16,350 nt of DNA from CAYRMV01 sp964425255 (GCA_964425255.1 CAYRMV010000076.1:1-16350), one strand, 5' to 3'; numbered from the stretch's first letter, positions 8,547-15,387 are shown. Notes: generated by a model from the letters alone, not told the origin. Numbers and translations: made by a program.

Positions 8547-8825
8547 TTAACCTACGATACCATAGATATCTGCCTCTTTCATAATAAGGTACGCTTTTGC
8601 ATCAATTTTGATTTCTGTACCAGAATATTGTCCATAAATGACTGTGTCACCCACTTTAACCGTTAAGGGTTCGTCTTTTTTACCATTTCCAACAGCTACT
8701 ACAACACCTCTCAATGGCTTTTCTTTCGCTGTGTCTGGAATGATAATACCACTTGCTGTTTTTTGTTCTGCTGGCGCCGTTTCAATTAGAACACGGTCAG
8801 CCAATGGTTTGAATGATACTGACAT
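8547..8825 (-). CDS. groES: Co-chaperonin GroES (Hsp10)
   Basis: Seven-fold lid of the GroEL folding chamber, 92 residues, normal length. The N-terminal SFKPLADRVLIE (3-14) is the Cpn10 signature. The mobile loop with GIIIPDTAKEKP (26-37) contains the hydrophobic IIIP segment that docks to GroEL. GTEIKIDAKAYLIMKEADIYGIV forms the C-terminal strands (about 69-91). It is the first gene of a two-gene operon with groEL 33 bases downstream. Its upstream region has no CIRCE inverted repeat (TTAGCACTC/GAGTGCTAA), so HrcA control is unlikely. Instead a TTGGCAC element and a cluster of CTGAC boxes lie 50-120 bases before the start codon. Confidence 0.98.
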   Translation of the reverse strand: MSVSFKPLADRVLIETAPAEQKTASGIIIPDTAKEKPLRGVVVAVGNGKKDEPLTVKVGDTVIYGQYSGTEIKIDAKAYLIMKEADIYGIVG

Positions 8826-8869
8826 AAACTTTACTTTTCGATTGTTAATTTAAATTCAGTTCGAATCGG

Positions 8870-8885
8870 ACGAAATTTGTGCCAA
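8870..8885 (-). promoter_or_regulatory. Sigma-54-like promoter of groES
   Basis: On the minus strand TTGGCAC (8879-8885) matches the -24 element of sigma-54 promoters. At the matching -12 distance the sequence is TTTCGT instead of TTGC, so the -12 half is imperfect. No TAnnTTTG element is found between here and the start codon, 45 bases downstream, leaving this as the best promoter candidate for groESL. Confidence 0.4.
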
Positions 8886-8895
8886 GTTGAAAATT

Positions 8896-8941
8896 CTGAC
8901 AATTTTTCAGTTTTGGTAGAAGTCAGAGAAAATTTTGTCAG
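8896..8941 (-). promoter_or_regulatory. CTGAC/GTCAG box cluster upstream of groES
   Basis: Reading the minus strand towards groES there are CTGACA (8936-8941), CTGAC (8922-8926), CTGA (8907-8910) and TGTCAG (8896-8901). The first three are spaced about 15 bases apart. The last two form an imperfect inverted repeat, CTGA/TCAG. The group ends 10 bases before the TTGGCAC element. It looks like a multi-site activator or repressor binding region; which protein binds is inferred, not shown. Confidence 0.45.
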
Positions 8942-8959
8942 GAAATGGGGTGTTTTTTT

Positions 8960-9030
8960 CAATATCGCAATATCCCGATATGGCTATTTTCGGGGGCAAT
9001 ATCGGAATATCCCGATATTCATTTTTTCGG
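8960..9030 (+). repeat. Tandem pair of palindromic 37-bp repeats (copies B1 and B2)
   Basis: Two head-to-tail units start with CAATATCG at 8960 and 8997; 29 of 37 positions agree. Each has an ATATCG(C/G)AATATCCCGATAT core; in the second unit AATATCGG and CCGATATT form an 8-bp stem with a 6-base loop followed by CATTTTTTCGG. The second unit matches the element after recG (750-781, other strand) in about 30 of 32 bases. The pair lies between the secG terminator and the groES control region and encodes no convincing protein. Confidence 0.75.
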
Positions 9031-9060
9031 CCAACCCTATGATTTTCAATGTTATAAGAC

Positions 9061-9091
9061 AAAAAAAAACCACCTATCTCCCGATAAGTGG
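9061..9091 (-). terminator. Terminator of the miaB-secG operon
   Basis: On the minus strand CCACTTATC, tetraloop GGGA and GATAGGTGG form a 9-bp stem with one G-U pair, followed by nine T. It lies about 27 bases past the secG stop codon and should insulate secG from groES. Confidence 0.9.
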
Positions 9092-9117
9092 CTTCTAAAC
9101 CTGATTGATTCAATTTC

Positions 9118-9429
9118 TTATTGTCCGTCTTGTGGACCAGCTGGAACTTGTTGTCCTTGACCTTGTTGTTGGGTTTGCTCAGCCGGTTGAACTTCTTTTG
9201 GTCTTTCCGGTGTGGAACGCAATGTTAAAACAACACTCAATACAGCAATCACTCCAGCCAAAGACCAAGTTGCTTTGTCAATGAAGTCATTTGTTTTTTG
9301 GACACCTCCCAATTGCGTTGCAGCACCAAAGTCAGAAGACAAACCTCCACCTTTTGGGTTTTGAATAAATACGACAGCAACCAACAAAATGCTTGCTAAA
9401 ATGATGATAACAGAAAGAAGTACAGTCAT
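9118..9429 (-). CDS. secG: Preprotein translocase subunit SecG
   Basis: Small membrane subunit of the SecYEG channel that stimulates SecA-driven protein export. The 103-residue protein has two membrane helices (about 3-22 and 54-71) joined by the conserved loop FIQNPKGGGLSSDFG (21-35), which is diagnostic of SecG. The C-terminus is a glutamine/proline/glycine-rich tail (PAEQTQQQGQGQQVPAG), likely disordered, as I recall in other Bacteroidota SecG proteins. It is the last gene of the operon, two bases after the stop codon of the TPR gene upstream, and is followed by a strong terminator. The placement beside lptE and groESL fits a role in envelope protein biogenesis. Confidence 0.93.
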   Translation of the reverse strand: MTVLLSVIIILASILLVAVVFIQNPKGGGLSSDFGAATQLGGVQKTNDFIDKATWSLAGVIAVLSVVLTLRSTPERPKEVQPAEQTQQQGQGQQVPAGPQDGQ

Positions 9430-9431
9430 TT

Positions 9432-10493
9432 TTATGTGTTTAATTTTGCTTTTAATTCTTCAATTCGAGCTGCAAAGTAAATCTTTTTTTCTGGAATTGT
9501 CAACATTAATTGTTCATAAGCTGAAATTGCTTTCGGAAAATTTCCTTGTAGAACAAAAATATTGGCCAAAGTTTCCGTGAAAATCATTCCTTCCTCCGCG
9601 AGACTTTCCTTCGCTTTTTTGGTTGGAGAATAAAATTCTTTTTTCGGTTTAGAGATCCTTGGTTCATCTCGTATAAATTTATCAATCAATTCGTTAGGGT
9701 TTATCTTTGCTTCGGGTCTTGCAATCGTTTCATTCTCTTTTTCAACTGGTTTTTCTTCCGTTTGTTTGTTCGAATGTGAAACGTTTTCTGCCTTGTTAGA
9801 ACCCAATTTTAACCAATCTGTAAACGAATGATTTTCTTTGATGTTGATGTGATTTTCTTTGTTCTCAATCAACGAAATTGGTTTTTCTACCTCATTTTGA
9901 TCCGCTTTTTCGTTTGTCGTTTCGGGAAGATTGATTGCTAAATTTTCAACATACGCTGTGTTGGCGATTTCAGATAAAATATCCAAATCAACCACATCTT
10001 CGACCCATGTTTTTTCAACGGTCTCATTCTCAATTTCAATTGAATCCGATTGTGAAATTTCTTCTTCTTCTTCAATTGGTTGATTATCTTGATCGTTTGA
10101 AGTCGTTTCTGTTTCTAGTTCAACTTCTACAATCTTCACAATTTCATCTTCGATAGGAACGGAAACAGGTTTAAATTCCTCATTTTCATTCAAATCCGAG
10201 ATTTCGTTGATCGAAAGGTCTTCATTCGTCTCAATTGATTCTACTTCAACTTTTGTATCTGCCTGTTCGTGAATGAGTTGATACAATTTTTTTCGGTCAG
10301 TGATGCGAAAAGCATGTGCTTGTAAGGTTTCTTCAAAACGAATATCTCGTTGGTTTGAAAGCGCCTTCAAATACAAAATGGAAAACAACTGTGTGTACGG
10401 ATATTTTTCTGCAAGCAAGCGCAATTCTTCCAGTTCACTAGCTTGACAAGTGGATGGATTTTCGATGCGTTTGGCTAAAATATCCAGATTCAT
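9432..10493 (-). CDS. Acidic TPR-containing protein of unknown function
   Basis: I do not recognise a characterised homologue. From the ATG at 10493 it is 353 residues; that ATG lies one base after the lptE stop codon, while an earlier in-frame start at 10556 would overlap lptE and add 21 unlikely residues. Three parts are visible: an N-terminal helical region (1-80, with LAEKYPYTQLFSILYLKALS at 27-46), a long glutamate-rich low-complexity middle (about 80-260) containing a short hydrophobic motif FTDWLKL (224-230), and a C-terminal segment (about 303-350) with one TPR-like unit, LANIFVLQGNFPKAISAYEQ (309-328). There is no signal peptide or membrane helix, so it is probably cytoplasmic. Its fixed place between lptE and secG suggests a link to envelope biogenesis or export, perhaps as an adaptor; that is inference. 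Confidence 0.8.
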   Translation of the reverse strand: MNLDILAKRIENPSTCQASELEELRLLAEKYPYTQLFSILYLKALSNQRDIRFEETLQAHAFRITDRKKLYQLIHEQADTKVEVESIETNEDLSINEISDLNENEEFKPVSVPIEDEIVKIVEVELETETTSNDQDNQPIEEEEEISQSDSIEIENETVEKTWVEDVVDLDILSEIANTAYVENLAINLPETTNEKADQNEVEKPISLIENKENHINIKENHSFTDWLKLGSNKAENVSHSNKQTEEKPVEKENETIARPEAKINPNELIDKFIRDEPRISKPKKEFYSPTKKAKESLAEEGMIFTETLANIFVLQGNFPKAISAYEQLMLTIPEKKIYFAARIEELKAKLNT

Positions 10494-10494
10494 G

Positions 10495-11004
10495 TTACCA
10501 GTTTGAATATAATTTGTTGATAATGTCTTGTACGATTTGCTTGTTGATTTCCTCAATTAATTGGGCTTCGACCGTTGCTAAATCTTGCGAAGAATTGTAA
10601 TCAGCAAAACGGGTTGAGCTGACAGTCATTTCTTCTTCTTTTGGCACGGATATAAAGATAGTAAAATTTGCCGTAATCGTCAATCGGTTTTTGGCAGCGT
10701 CGTCTCCCACTTGAAGCGCGATTGGCTGAACCATATAATTACTGATTCTTCCTTCGATTTGAACTTCTGCTGCATCCGCTTTAGGATTCAATTGCAAACG
10801 CGAATTATTCTGAATCCCATCCTTGATACTTTCCGTCAAATTGGCTGCGTAATTTAAAGGTGCTGTTGCTGCATTGTTTTCGATGGTTTGAACAGAAAAT
10901 GTTTTCCATTCATCAGGCATCGAATTATCCACAAAAGACAAACTTTTTGGCCAGCATGCACTCAAAAAAGTACCTAAAAATAAAAAGAAAAGTATTTTTT
11001 TCAT
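10495..11004 (-). CDS. lptE: LptE-family outer-membrane lipoprotein (LPS assembly)
   Basis: LptE is the lipoprotein plug of the LptD barrel, which inserts lipopolysaccharide into the outer leaflet of the outer membrane. The 169-residue protein begins with a lipoprotein signal peptide: lysines at 2-3, a hydrophobic stretch, and lipobox LSAC with Cys17 as the lipidation site. The mature part has the alpha/beta character of LptE: SFVDNSMPDEWKTFSVQTIENN, then LTESIKDGIQNNSRLQLNPKADAAEVQIEGRISNY (about 57-90), where a helix precedes strands, and a C-terminal helix QLIEEINKQIVQDIINKLY. This pattern is common in Bacteroidota LptE. Its ATG overlaps the stop codon of the sigma-54 activator by one base (TGATG), indicating translational coupling. 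Sequence conservation is low in the family, so the call leans also on gene order. Confidence 0.82.
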   Translation of the reverse strand: MKKILFFLFLGTFLSACWPKSLSFVDNSMPDEWKTFSVQTIENNAATAPLNYAANLTESIKDGIQNNSRLQLNPKADAAEVQIEGRISNYMVQPIALQVGDDAAKNRLTITANFTIFISVPKEEEMTVSSTRFADYNSSQDLATVEAQLIEEINKQIVQDIINKLYSNW

Positions 11005-12254
11005 CAGCCAGGGAGTTTGTATTCTTTGATTTTCCGATACAACGTTCGTTCCGAAATCCCGAGTTCTTCGGCAGCATATTTTCGTTTGCCTCGGTGTTTT
11101 TCCAACGCTTTTTGAATCAGTTCTTTTTCTCGGTCTTCCAAGGAAAGCGATTCCTCCACTTCTTCGTGGTCTTCAAAATCATTGAGATCGATTTCTTCTT
11201 CTTGAATGAAATCCGAAGGAGAAACTGCTGGAGCTTGCAACAATTGTGGTCGATCATTGACTGGAATCACATCGCTGTACATGCGGTTTATCATTGCACT
11301 TTGCTCCGGATTTAATTGGAAGTCGGAACCTTGTTTTAGCAATTCGCCCACCAATTTTTTCAAGTCATTCAAATCACTTTTCATGTCGAACAAGAATTTA
11401 TACATCAATTCACGTTCGGAAAAAGTTTCTGCTTCCATTTTCGATCCACCTACCAAGCTTGGTGTTTGATCTTCTGGTTTCGGTAAATAACTCTGTAAAA
11501 TGAGCCCATCAATTTCGCGGTTACTCTCAATCACCGAGATTTGTTCGACCAAATTTTTGAGTTGACGAATGTTTCCCGGCCAAGCGTAGCTTTCTACTAA
11601 TTTCACGGCATCGTCCGTCAAACGAATGGCTGGCATTCTGTATTTGTCGGCAAAATCATGTGAAAATTTGCGAAAAAGCAAGTGAATATCTTCTTTTCGC
11701 TGGCGCAATGGGGGTAAAGCGATGGGAACAGTGCTCAATCTGTACAACAAATCTTCGCGGAATTTACCGCTTTGAATGGCTTTGTACATGTTTTCGTTTG
11801 TAGCAGCAACCACCCGCACATTGGTCTTGATTACTTTCGACGAACCAACACGAATAAATTCTCCTGTTTCCAGAACACGCAACAAGCGCACTTGGGTTTG
11901 CATGGGTAATTCAGCTACTTCATCCAAGAAAATCGTTCCGCCGTCTGCCACTTGAAAATATCCTTCGCGGCTACCACTTGCACCAGTAAATGATCCTTTT
12001 TCGTGTCCAAACAGTTCGGAGTCGATGGTTCCTTCCGGAATGGCACCACAGTTGACAGCGATGTATTCGCCGTGTTTGCGTGAGCTTAATTGATGAATCA
12101 CTTGAGGGATAATTTCCTTTCCCGTTCCGCTTTCACCCGTTACCAAAACAGAAATATCCGTTGGAGCCACCTGCGCAGCAACTTCCAAGGCACGATTCAG
12201 CAGGGGATGATTCCCGATAATGCCAAAACGCTGTTTGATTTGTTGTACATTCAT
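11004..12254 (-). CDS. Sigma-54-dependent transcriptional activator without receiver domain
   Basis: AAA+ bacterial enhancer-binding protein that uses ATP hydrolysis to open promoters bound by sigma-54 RNA polymerase. The 416-residue protein starts almost directly with the AAA+ domain: Walker A GESGTGKE (40-47), the sigma-54 contact loop GSFTGA (87-92), Walker B GGTIFLDE (105-112), arginine-finger region FREDLLYRL (165-173) and sensor II WPGNIRQL (225-232). A linker (about 260-370), with a coiled-coil-prone part and an acidic stretch, leads to a Fis-type helix-turn-helix (373-413, ELGISERTLYRKIKEY). There is no receiver, GAF or PAS domain, so activity may be set by expression level, a partner protein or the linker. 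The contact loop has Ser where the consensus GAFTGA has Ala. It lies 15 bases after miaB and overlaps lptE by one base. Targets are not shown by the sequence. Confidence 0.93.
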   Translation of the reverse strand: MNVQQIKQRFGIIGNHPLLNRALEVAAQVAPTDISVLVTGESGTGKEIIPQVIHQLSSRKHGEYIAVNCGAIPEGTIDSELFGHEKGSFTGASGSREGYFQVADGGTIFLDEVAELPMQTQVRLLRVLETGEFIRVGSSKVIKTNVRVVAATNENMYKAIQSGKFREDLLYRLSTVPIALPPLRQRKEDIHLLFRKFSHDFADKYRMPAIRLTDDAVKLVESYAWPGNIRQLKNLVEQISVIESNREIDGLILQSYLPKPEDQTPSLVGGSKMEAETFSERELMYKFLFDMKSDLNDLKKLVGELLKQGSDFQLNPEQSAMINRMYSDVIPVNDRPQLLQAPAVSPSDFIQEEEIDLNDFEDHEEVEESLSLEDREKELIQKALEKHRGKRKYAAEELGISERTLYRKIKEYKLPG

Positions 12255-12269
12255 GGCTAATTTCTCGTT

Positions 12270-13718
12270 TTATTCGCAGTAAGAAACAATTTCACCCAAC
12301 AAAGTGGCAGAGGTACAATCGTTGATTTTCACCATCACGTATTTTCCTTTTTCTGCATTTCCTTTCGGGAAAACAACCTTGCTGTTGTAGGTATTTCGAC
12401 CTGTCATATCGTTATCCGAACGTTTGGAAAAACCTTCCACCAATACTTCTTGGATTTGACCGATTTGTTTTTGGTGTTCTTTTAATGAACTTTCCAATTG
12501 TAAATCAATGATTTCAGTCAAACGGCGGTTTTTCACTTCAGTTGGAATATCGTCTTCGTATTTGCGTTCTGCTAGCGTTTTTGGTCGCTCTGAATACATG
12601 TACATGTACGCAGACGCATACCCCACTTCGCGCATCAAACTTTTCGTTTCCTCGTGTTGTTCCTCTGTTTCACCACAAAAACCAGAAATAATATCCGTTG
12701 AAATAGCGCAATCGGGAATAATTCGTTTAATTGCAGCAATGCGATCCAAGTACCATTCTCGGGAATAACCACGATTCATGCGTTGTAAAACTTCCGAACT
12801 ACCCGATTGAACAGGCAAGTGAATGTAGGAACAAACATTGTTGTATTTCGCAATCACTTCCAACACATCGTCGCCCATGTCTTTCGGGTGAGAGGTTGAA
12901 AATCGAATACGCAATTTAGGATCGACCAAAGCAGTCATTTCCAATAATTGAGCAAAATTGGTTGTTGGCGCATTTGCATCTTTGATTTCTCCTTTGCTCG
13001 TCATGTTCCAACGGTAACTATCTACGTTTTGTCCAAGCAAAGTAACTTCTCGGTAGCCTGCTTCGAATAATTCGTGGCATTCTTTGACAATCGTTTGTGG
13101 ATCACGAGAACGCTCACGACCACGCGTAAACGGCACCACACAGAAGGAACACATGTTGTCACATCCGCGGGTAATACTAACAAAAGCAGAAACACCTCCT
13201 TGGTCCAAACGAACAGGACTGATGTCGGCATACGTTTCCTCGCGGGAAAGCAACACATTCACTGCTTTTTGACCGCTTCCTACTTCTTCAATTAAGTTGG
13301 GCAAATCACGGTATGCATCTGGACCAGCAACAATATCAACCAGTTTTTCTTCTTCCAACAAATTTTGCTTCAAGCGCTCAGCCATACAACCCAAAATTCC
13401 GACAACCATTTTCGGGTTGTTTTTCTTTTGGCTTTTGAACTCAGCAAGACGTTTGCGCACACGTTGTTCTGCATTATCACGAATCGAACAGGTGTTGATC
13501 AAAACGACATCCGCTTCTTCAATATTGCGTGTTGTAGCGTATCCTTCTTTTCCAAGTATGGATGCAACTACCTCACTATCTGCGAAGTTCATGGCACAAC
13601 CATAACTTTCTACGTATAATTTTTTTCCATTTGCATCCGATGGATCCTGCAAAGCTAATGCTTCCCCTTGTCTGGATTCGTCGATAACTTTATTTTGACC
13701 TAAATCAATGTGACTCAT
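12270..13718 (-). CDS. miaB: tRNA-2-methylthio-N6-dimethylallyladenosine synthase MiaB
   Basis: Radical-SAM methylthiotransferase that adds a methylthio group to i6A37 of tRNAs reading UNN codons, using two iron-sulfur clusters. In the 482-residue form I see the N-terminal UPF0004 domain with cysteines in YGCAMN (Cys41), NTCSIR (Cys77) and GCMAER (Cys111), the radical-SAM motif RGCDNMCSFC (Cys186, 190, 193), and a C-terminal TRAM domain (about 415-482, VEGFSKRS..GRNTYNSKVVF). The start is the ATG at 13718: a longer in-frame TTG start at 13754 lies inside the promoter -7 region and would be upstream of the transcript. The first 30 residues before GKKLYVESYG are a variable extension. It is first in the five-gene operon. 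Confidence 0.96.
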   Translation of the reverse strand: MSHIDLGQNKVIDESRQGEALALQDPSDANGKKLYVESYGCAMNFADSEVVASILGKEGYATTRNIEEADVVLINTCSIRDNAEQRVRKRLAEFKSQKKNNPKMVVGILGCMAERLKQNLLEEEKLVDIVAGPDAYRDLPNLIEEVGSGQKAVNVLLSREETYADISPVRLDQGGVSAFVSITRGCDNMCSFCVVPFTRGRERSRDPQTIVKECHELFEAGYREVTLLGQNVDSYRWNMTSKGEIKDANAPTTNFAQLLEMTALVDPKLRIRFSTSHPKDMGDDVLEVIAKYNNVCSYIHLPVQSGSSEVLQRMNRGYSREWYLDRIAAIKRIIPDCAISTDIISGFCGETEEQHEETKSLMREVGYASAYMYMYSERPKTLAERKYEDDIPTEVKNRRLTEIIDLQLESSLKEHQKQIGQIQEVLVEGFSKRSDNDMTGRNTYNSKVVFPKGNAEKGKYVMVKINDCTSATLLGEIVSYCE

Positions 13719-13741
13719 GCTATTTTCAACTTTAAGAAGGG

Positions 13742-13771
13742 CAAAATTACGCAATTAATTTAGTATGTCAA
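13742..13771 (-). promoter_or_regulatory. Promoter of the miaB operon (TTG-N19-TAATTTTG)
   Basis: On the minus strand TTG (13769-13771) is followed after 19 bases by TAATTTTG (13742-13749), an exact TAnnTTTG match. The expected transcript start, some 5-7 bases on, leaves a leader of roughly 20 bases before the ATG at 13718 and rules out the TTG start at 13754. Confidence 0.75.
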
Positions 13772-13779
13772 ATTGTCAG
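13766..13779. promoter_or_regulatory. TGTCA direct repeat at the miaB promoter
   Basis: TGTCAAATTGTCAG on the plus strand holds two TGTCA units 8 bases apart. Read on the minus strand it contains CTGACAATTT, a 10-base word also present at 8896-8905 upstream of groES. It overlaps the -33 element, so a bound protein would more likely repress than activate this promoter. Confidence 0.35.
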
Positions 13780-13868
13780 GTTTTATTTCTTGGGTTTTTA
13801 ACGAAATTTACGTTTCCTGCAGTAAGGAAGCTCGACAGACTATTTTCTACTAAATCAATTTAATTCCT

Positions 13869-13876
13869 TATCTTTG
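13869..13876 (+). promoter_or_regulatory. Predicted purB -7 element
   Basis: TATCTTTG matches TAnnTTTG and lies 18 bases before the purB ATG. No TTG is found at the usual upstream spacing, so the -33 half is weak. Confidence 0.5.
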
Positions 13877-13894
13877 CGCTTTCTTTTTTGAGAC

Positions 13895-15247
13895 ATGGAA
13901 CTAAATGCATTGACAGCAATTGCCCCAATAGACGGGCGTTACAGAGCAAAAACAGTAGAATTAGCAAGGTACTTTTCTGAATTTGGTTTAATCAAATACC
14001 GCGTTCAAGTGGAAGTAGAATATTTGATTTCTTTGGTGGAATCGGGTATCGAGCCGTTGCGCAACTTTCCCAAAGATCAGTTCGAAGTTTTGCGTGCATG
14101 TTACCAACAGTTTTCGGAAAACGATGCGCTTTGGATCAAAAACACAGAGAAAGTGACCAACCACGATGTGAAAGCGGTGGAATATTTTCTGAAAGAAAAA
14201 ATGCGTGAATTGAAGTTGGACCAATACTTGGAATTCGTTCACTTCGGATTGACTTCACAAGATGTAAACAACACAAGTATTCCGCTTTCGTTGAAAGAAG
14301 CTTTGCATGCTGTTTATTTTCCGCAAATTGAGCAATTGATTCAAAAATTAAACATCTTAAAAACAAGCTGGAAAGACATTCCCATGTTGGCGAAAACACA
14401 TGGACAACCTGCTTCTCCAACGCGTTTGGGGAAAGAAATTCAAGTTTTCGAAGAGCGTTTGCGCAAGCAATTGGATCAAGCGAAAGCGGTTCCGTTCTCT
14501 GCTAAATTTGGTGGGGCAACTGGAAATATGAATGCACATTTTGTTTCTTTTCCTCAGACAGATTGGGTTGCTTTTGCAAATCAATTTGTTAACGAGGTAC
14601 TCGGATTGGATCGAAGCCAAACGACTACTCAAATCGAACATTACGACAATCTTGCGGCTTTGTTTGATGCCTTGAAGCGTATTCACACCATCATTTTGGA
14701 TTTGAACCGCGACATGTGGACCTACATTTCCATGGATTATTTCAAACAAAAATTGAAAGAAGGCGAAGTTGGATCATCGGCGATGCCGCATAAAGTAAAC
14801 CCGATTGATTTTGAAAACTCGGAAGGGAACATCGGAATTGCGAATGCTTTGTTGGAACATCTTTCTGCGAAGTTGCCTGTTTCTCGTTTGCAGCGCGATT
14901 TGACCGATTCAACAGTTCTTCGTACGATCGGAATGCCTTTGGCGCACGGACTAATTTCGTTGAAATCGACGATGGTTGGTTTAGATAAATTGTTGTTGAA
15001 CGAGGAAGCTTTTCAACGCGATTTGGAAAACAACTGGGCTGTCGTAGCCGAAGCAATTCAAACGATTTTACGTCGTGAAGGATACCCGCAACCCTACGAA
15101 GCATTAAAAGGTTTGACACGCAAAAACGAAGCGGTTACCCAAGAAACGGTACATTCCTTCATCGACACCTTGGCTGTTTCCGACGCCATCAAACACGAAT
15201 TAAAACAAATCACTCCCCAAAATTACACCGGAATACAGTTGGTGTAA
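13895..15247 (+). CDS. purB: Adenylosuccinate lyase
   Basis: Cytoplasmic homotetrameric lyase that cleaves SAICAR to AICAR plus fumarate and adenylosuccinate to AMP plus fumarate in purine synthesis. The 450-residue product carries the fumarase/aspartase superfamily regions: TNHDVKAVEYFLK (88-100), HFGLTSQDVNNT (116-127), KTHGQPASPT (168-177, His169 a likely catalytic residue) and the signature SSAMPHKVNPIDFENSEGN (294-312) with the mobile catalytic serine loop. The first residues MELNALTAIAPIDGRYR resemble the E. coli-type PurB N-terminus (SLTAVSPVDGRY). It is divergent from miaB with 176 bases between the two starts, and appears to be a single-gene unit ending in a strong terminator. Nothing is odd about the sequence. 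Confidence 0.98.
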   Translation: MELNALTAIAPIDGRYRAKTVELARYFSEFGLIKYRVQVEVEYLISLVESGIEPLRNFPKDQFEVLRACYQQFSENDALWIKNTEKVTNHDVKAVEYFLKEKMRELKLDQYLEFVHFGLTSQDVNNTSIPLSLKEALHAVYFPQIEQLIQKLNILKTSWKDIPMLAKTHGQPASPTRLGKEIQVFEERLRKQLDQAKAVPFSAKFGGATGNMNAHFVSFPQTDWVAFANQFVNEVLGLDRSQTTTQIEHYDNLAALFDALKRIHTIILDLNRDMWTYISMDYFKQKLKEGEVGSSAMPHKVNPIDFENSEGNIGIANALLEHLSAKLPVSRLQRDLTDSTVLRTIGMPLAHGLISLKSTMVGLDKLLLNEEAFQRDLENNWAVVAEAIQTILRREGYPQPYEALKGLTRKNEAVTQETVHSFIDTLAVSDAIKHELKQITPQNYTGIQLV

Positions 15248-15268
15248 ATGGGACAAGGATTTTCGTAC

Positions 15269-15301
15269 TTCCCCCTTTGGAGGGGGATAGAGGGGGAGGA
15301 C
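15269..15301. repeat. G/C-rich intergenic repeat after purB
   Basis: CCCCCT, a TTGG loop and AGGGGG form a 6-bp GC hairpin (15271-15286), followed by ATAG and a second AGGGGGAGGA. In this AT-rich DNA the composition stands out. From memory, near-identical CCCCCTTTGGAGGGGG elements are scattered between genes in many Bacteroidota genomes. Only one copy is in this window, so repeat status rests on recall. Confidence 0.5.
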
Positions 15302-15333
15302 AGTTTTGAGTATTTCAAACAGGTATAACCTAA

Positions 15334-15376
15334 AAGGAAAAATTCACGCTTGAAGTGGGTTTTTCCTTTTTTTTTT
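15334..15376 (+). terminator. purB terminator
   Basis: AAGGAAAAATTCAC, a 7-base loop GCTTGAA and GTGGGTTTTTCCTT make a 14-bp stem with two G-U pairs, followed by eight T. It ends about 130 bases past the purB stop, and a shorter T-run on the other strand might also help end the convergent membrane-protein operon. Confidence 0.9.
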
Positions 15377-15387
15377 GGATGGACCTT

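Noticed and set aside
8826..8900. CIRCE operator for HrcA
   Set aside because: No TTAGCACTC/GAGTGCTAA inverted repeat is present upstream of groES.
8960..9030. CRISPR-like array
   Set aside because: Only two directly abutting units that differ at 8 of 37 positions, with no spacers and no cas genes.
8877..9113. Short open frames on both strands between groES and secG
   Set aside because: They run through the palindromic repeats and the terminator; their apparent motifs (such as YRDIPI) are translations of the repeat.
10494..10556. Upstream start for the acidic TPR protein overlapping lptE by about 60 bases
   Set aside because: The ATG at 10493, one base after the lptE stop, gives normal operon spacing; the extension is basic and unlike the rest.
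13719..13754. TTG start extending MiaB by 12 residues
   Set aside because: It lies next to the TAATTTTG promoter element and upstream of the expected transcript start.
14357..14749. 130-codon open frame antisense to purB, with other antisense frames around it
   Set aside because: purB is unambiguous across the region; the antisense products show no family motif and are explained by its codon bias.
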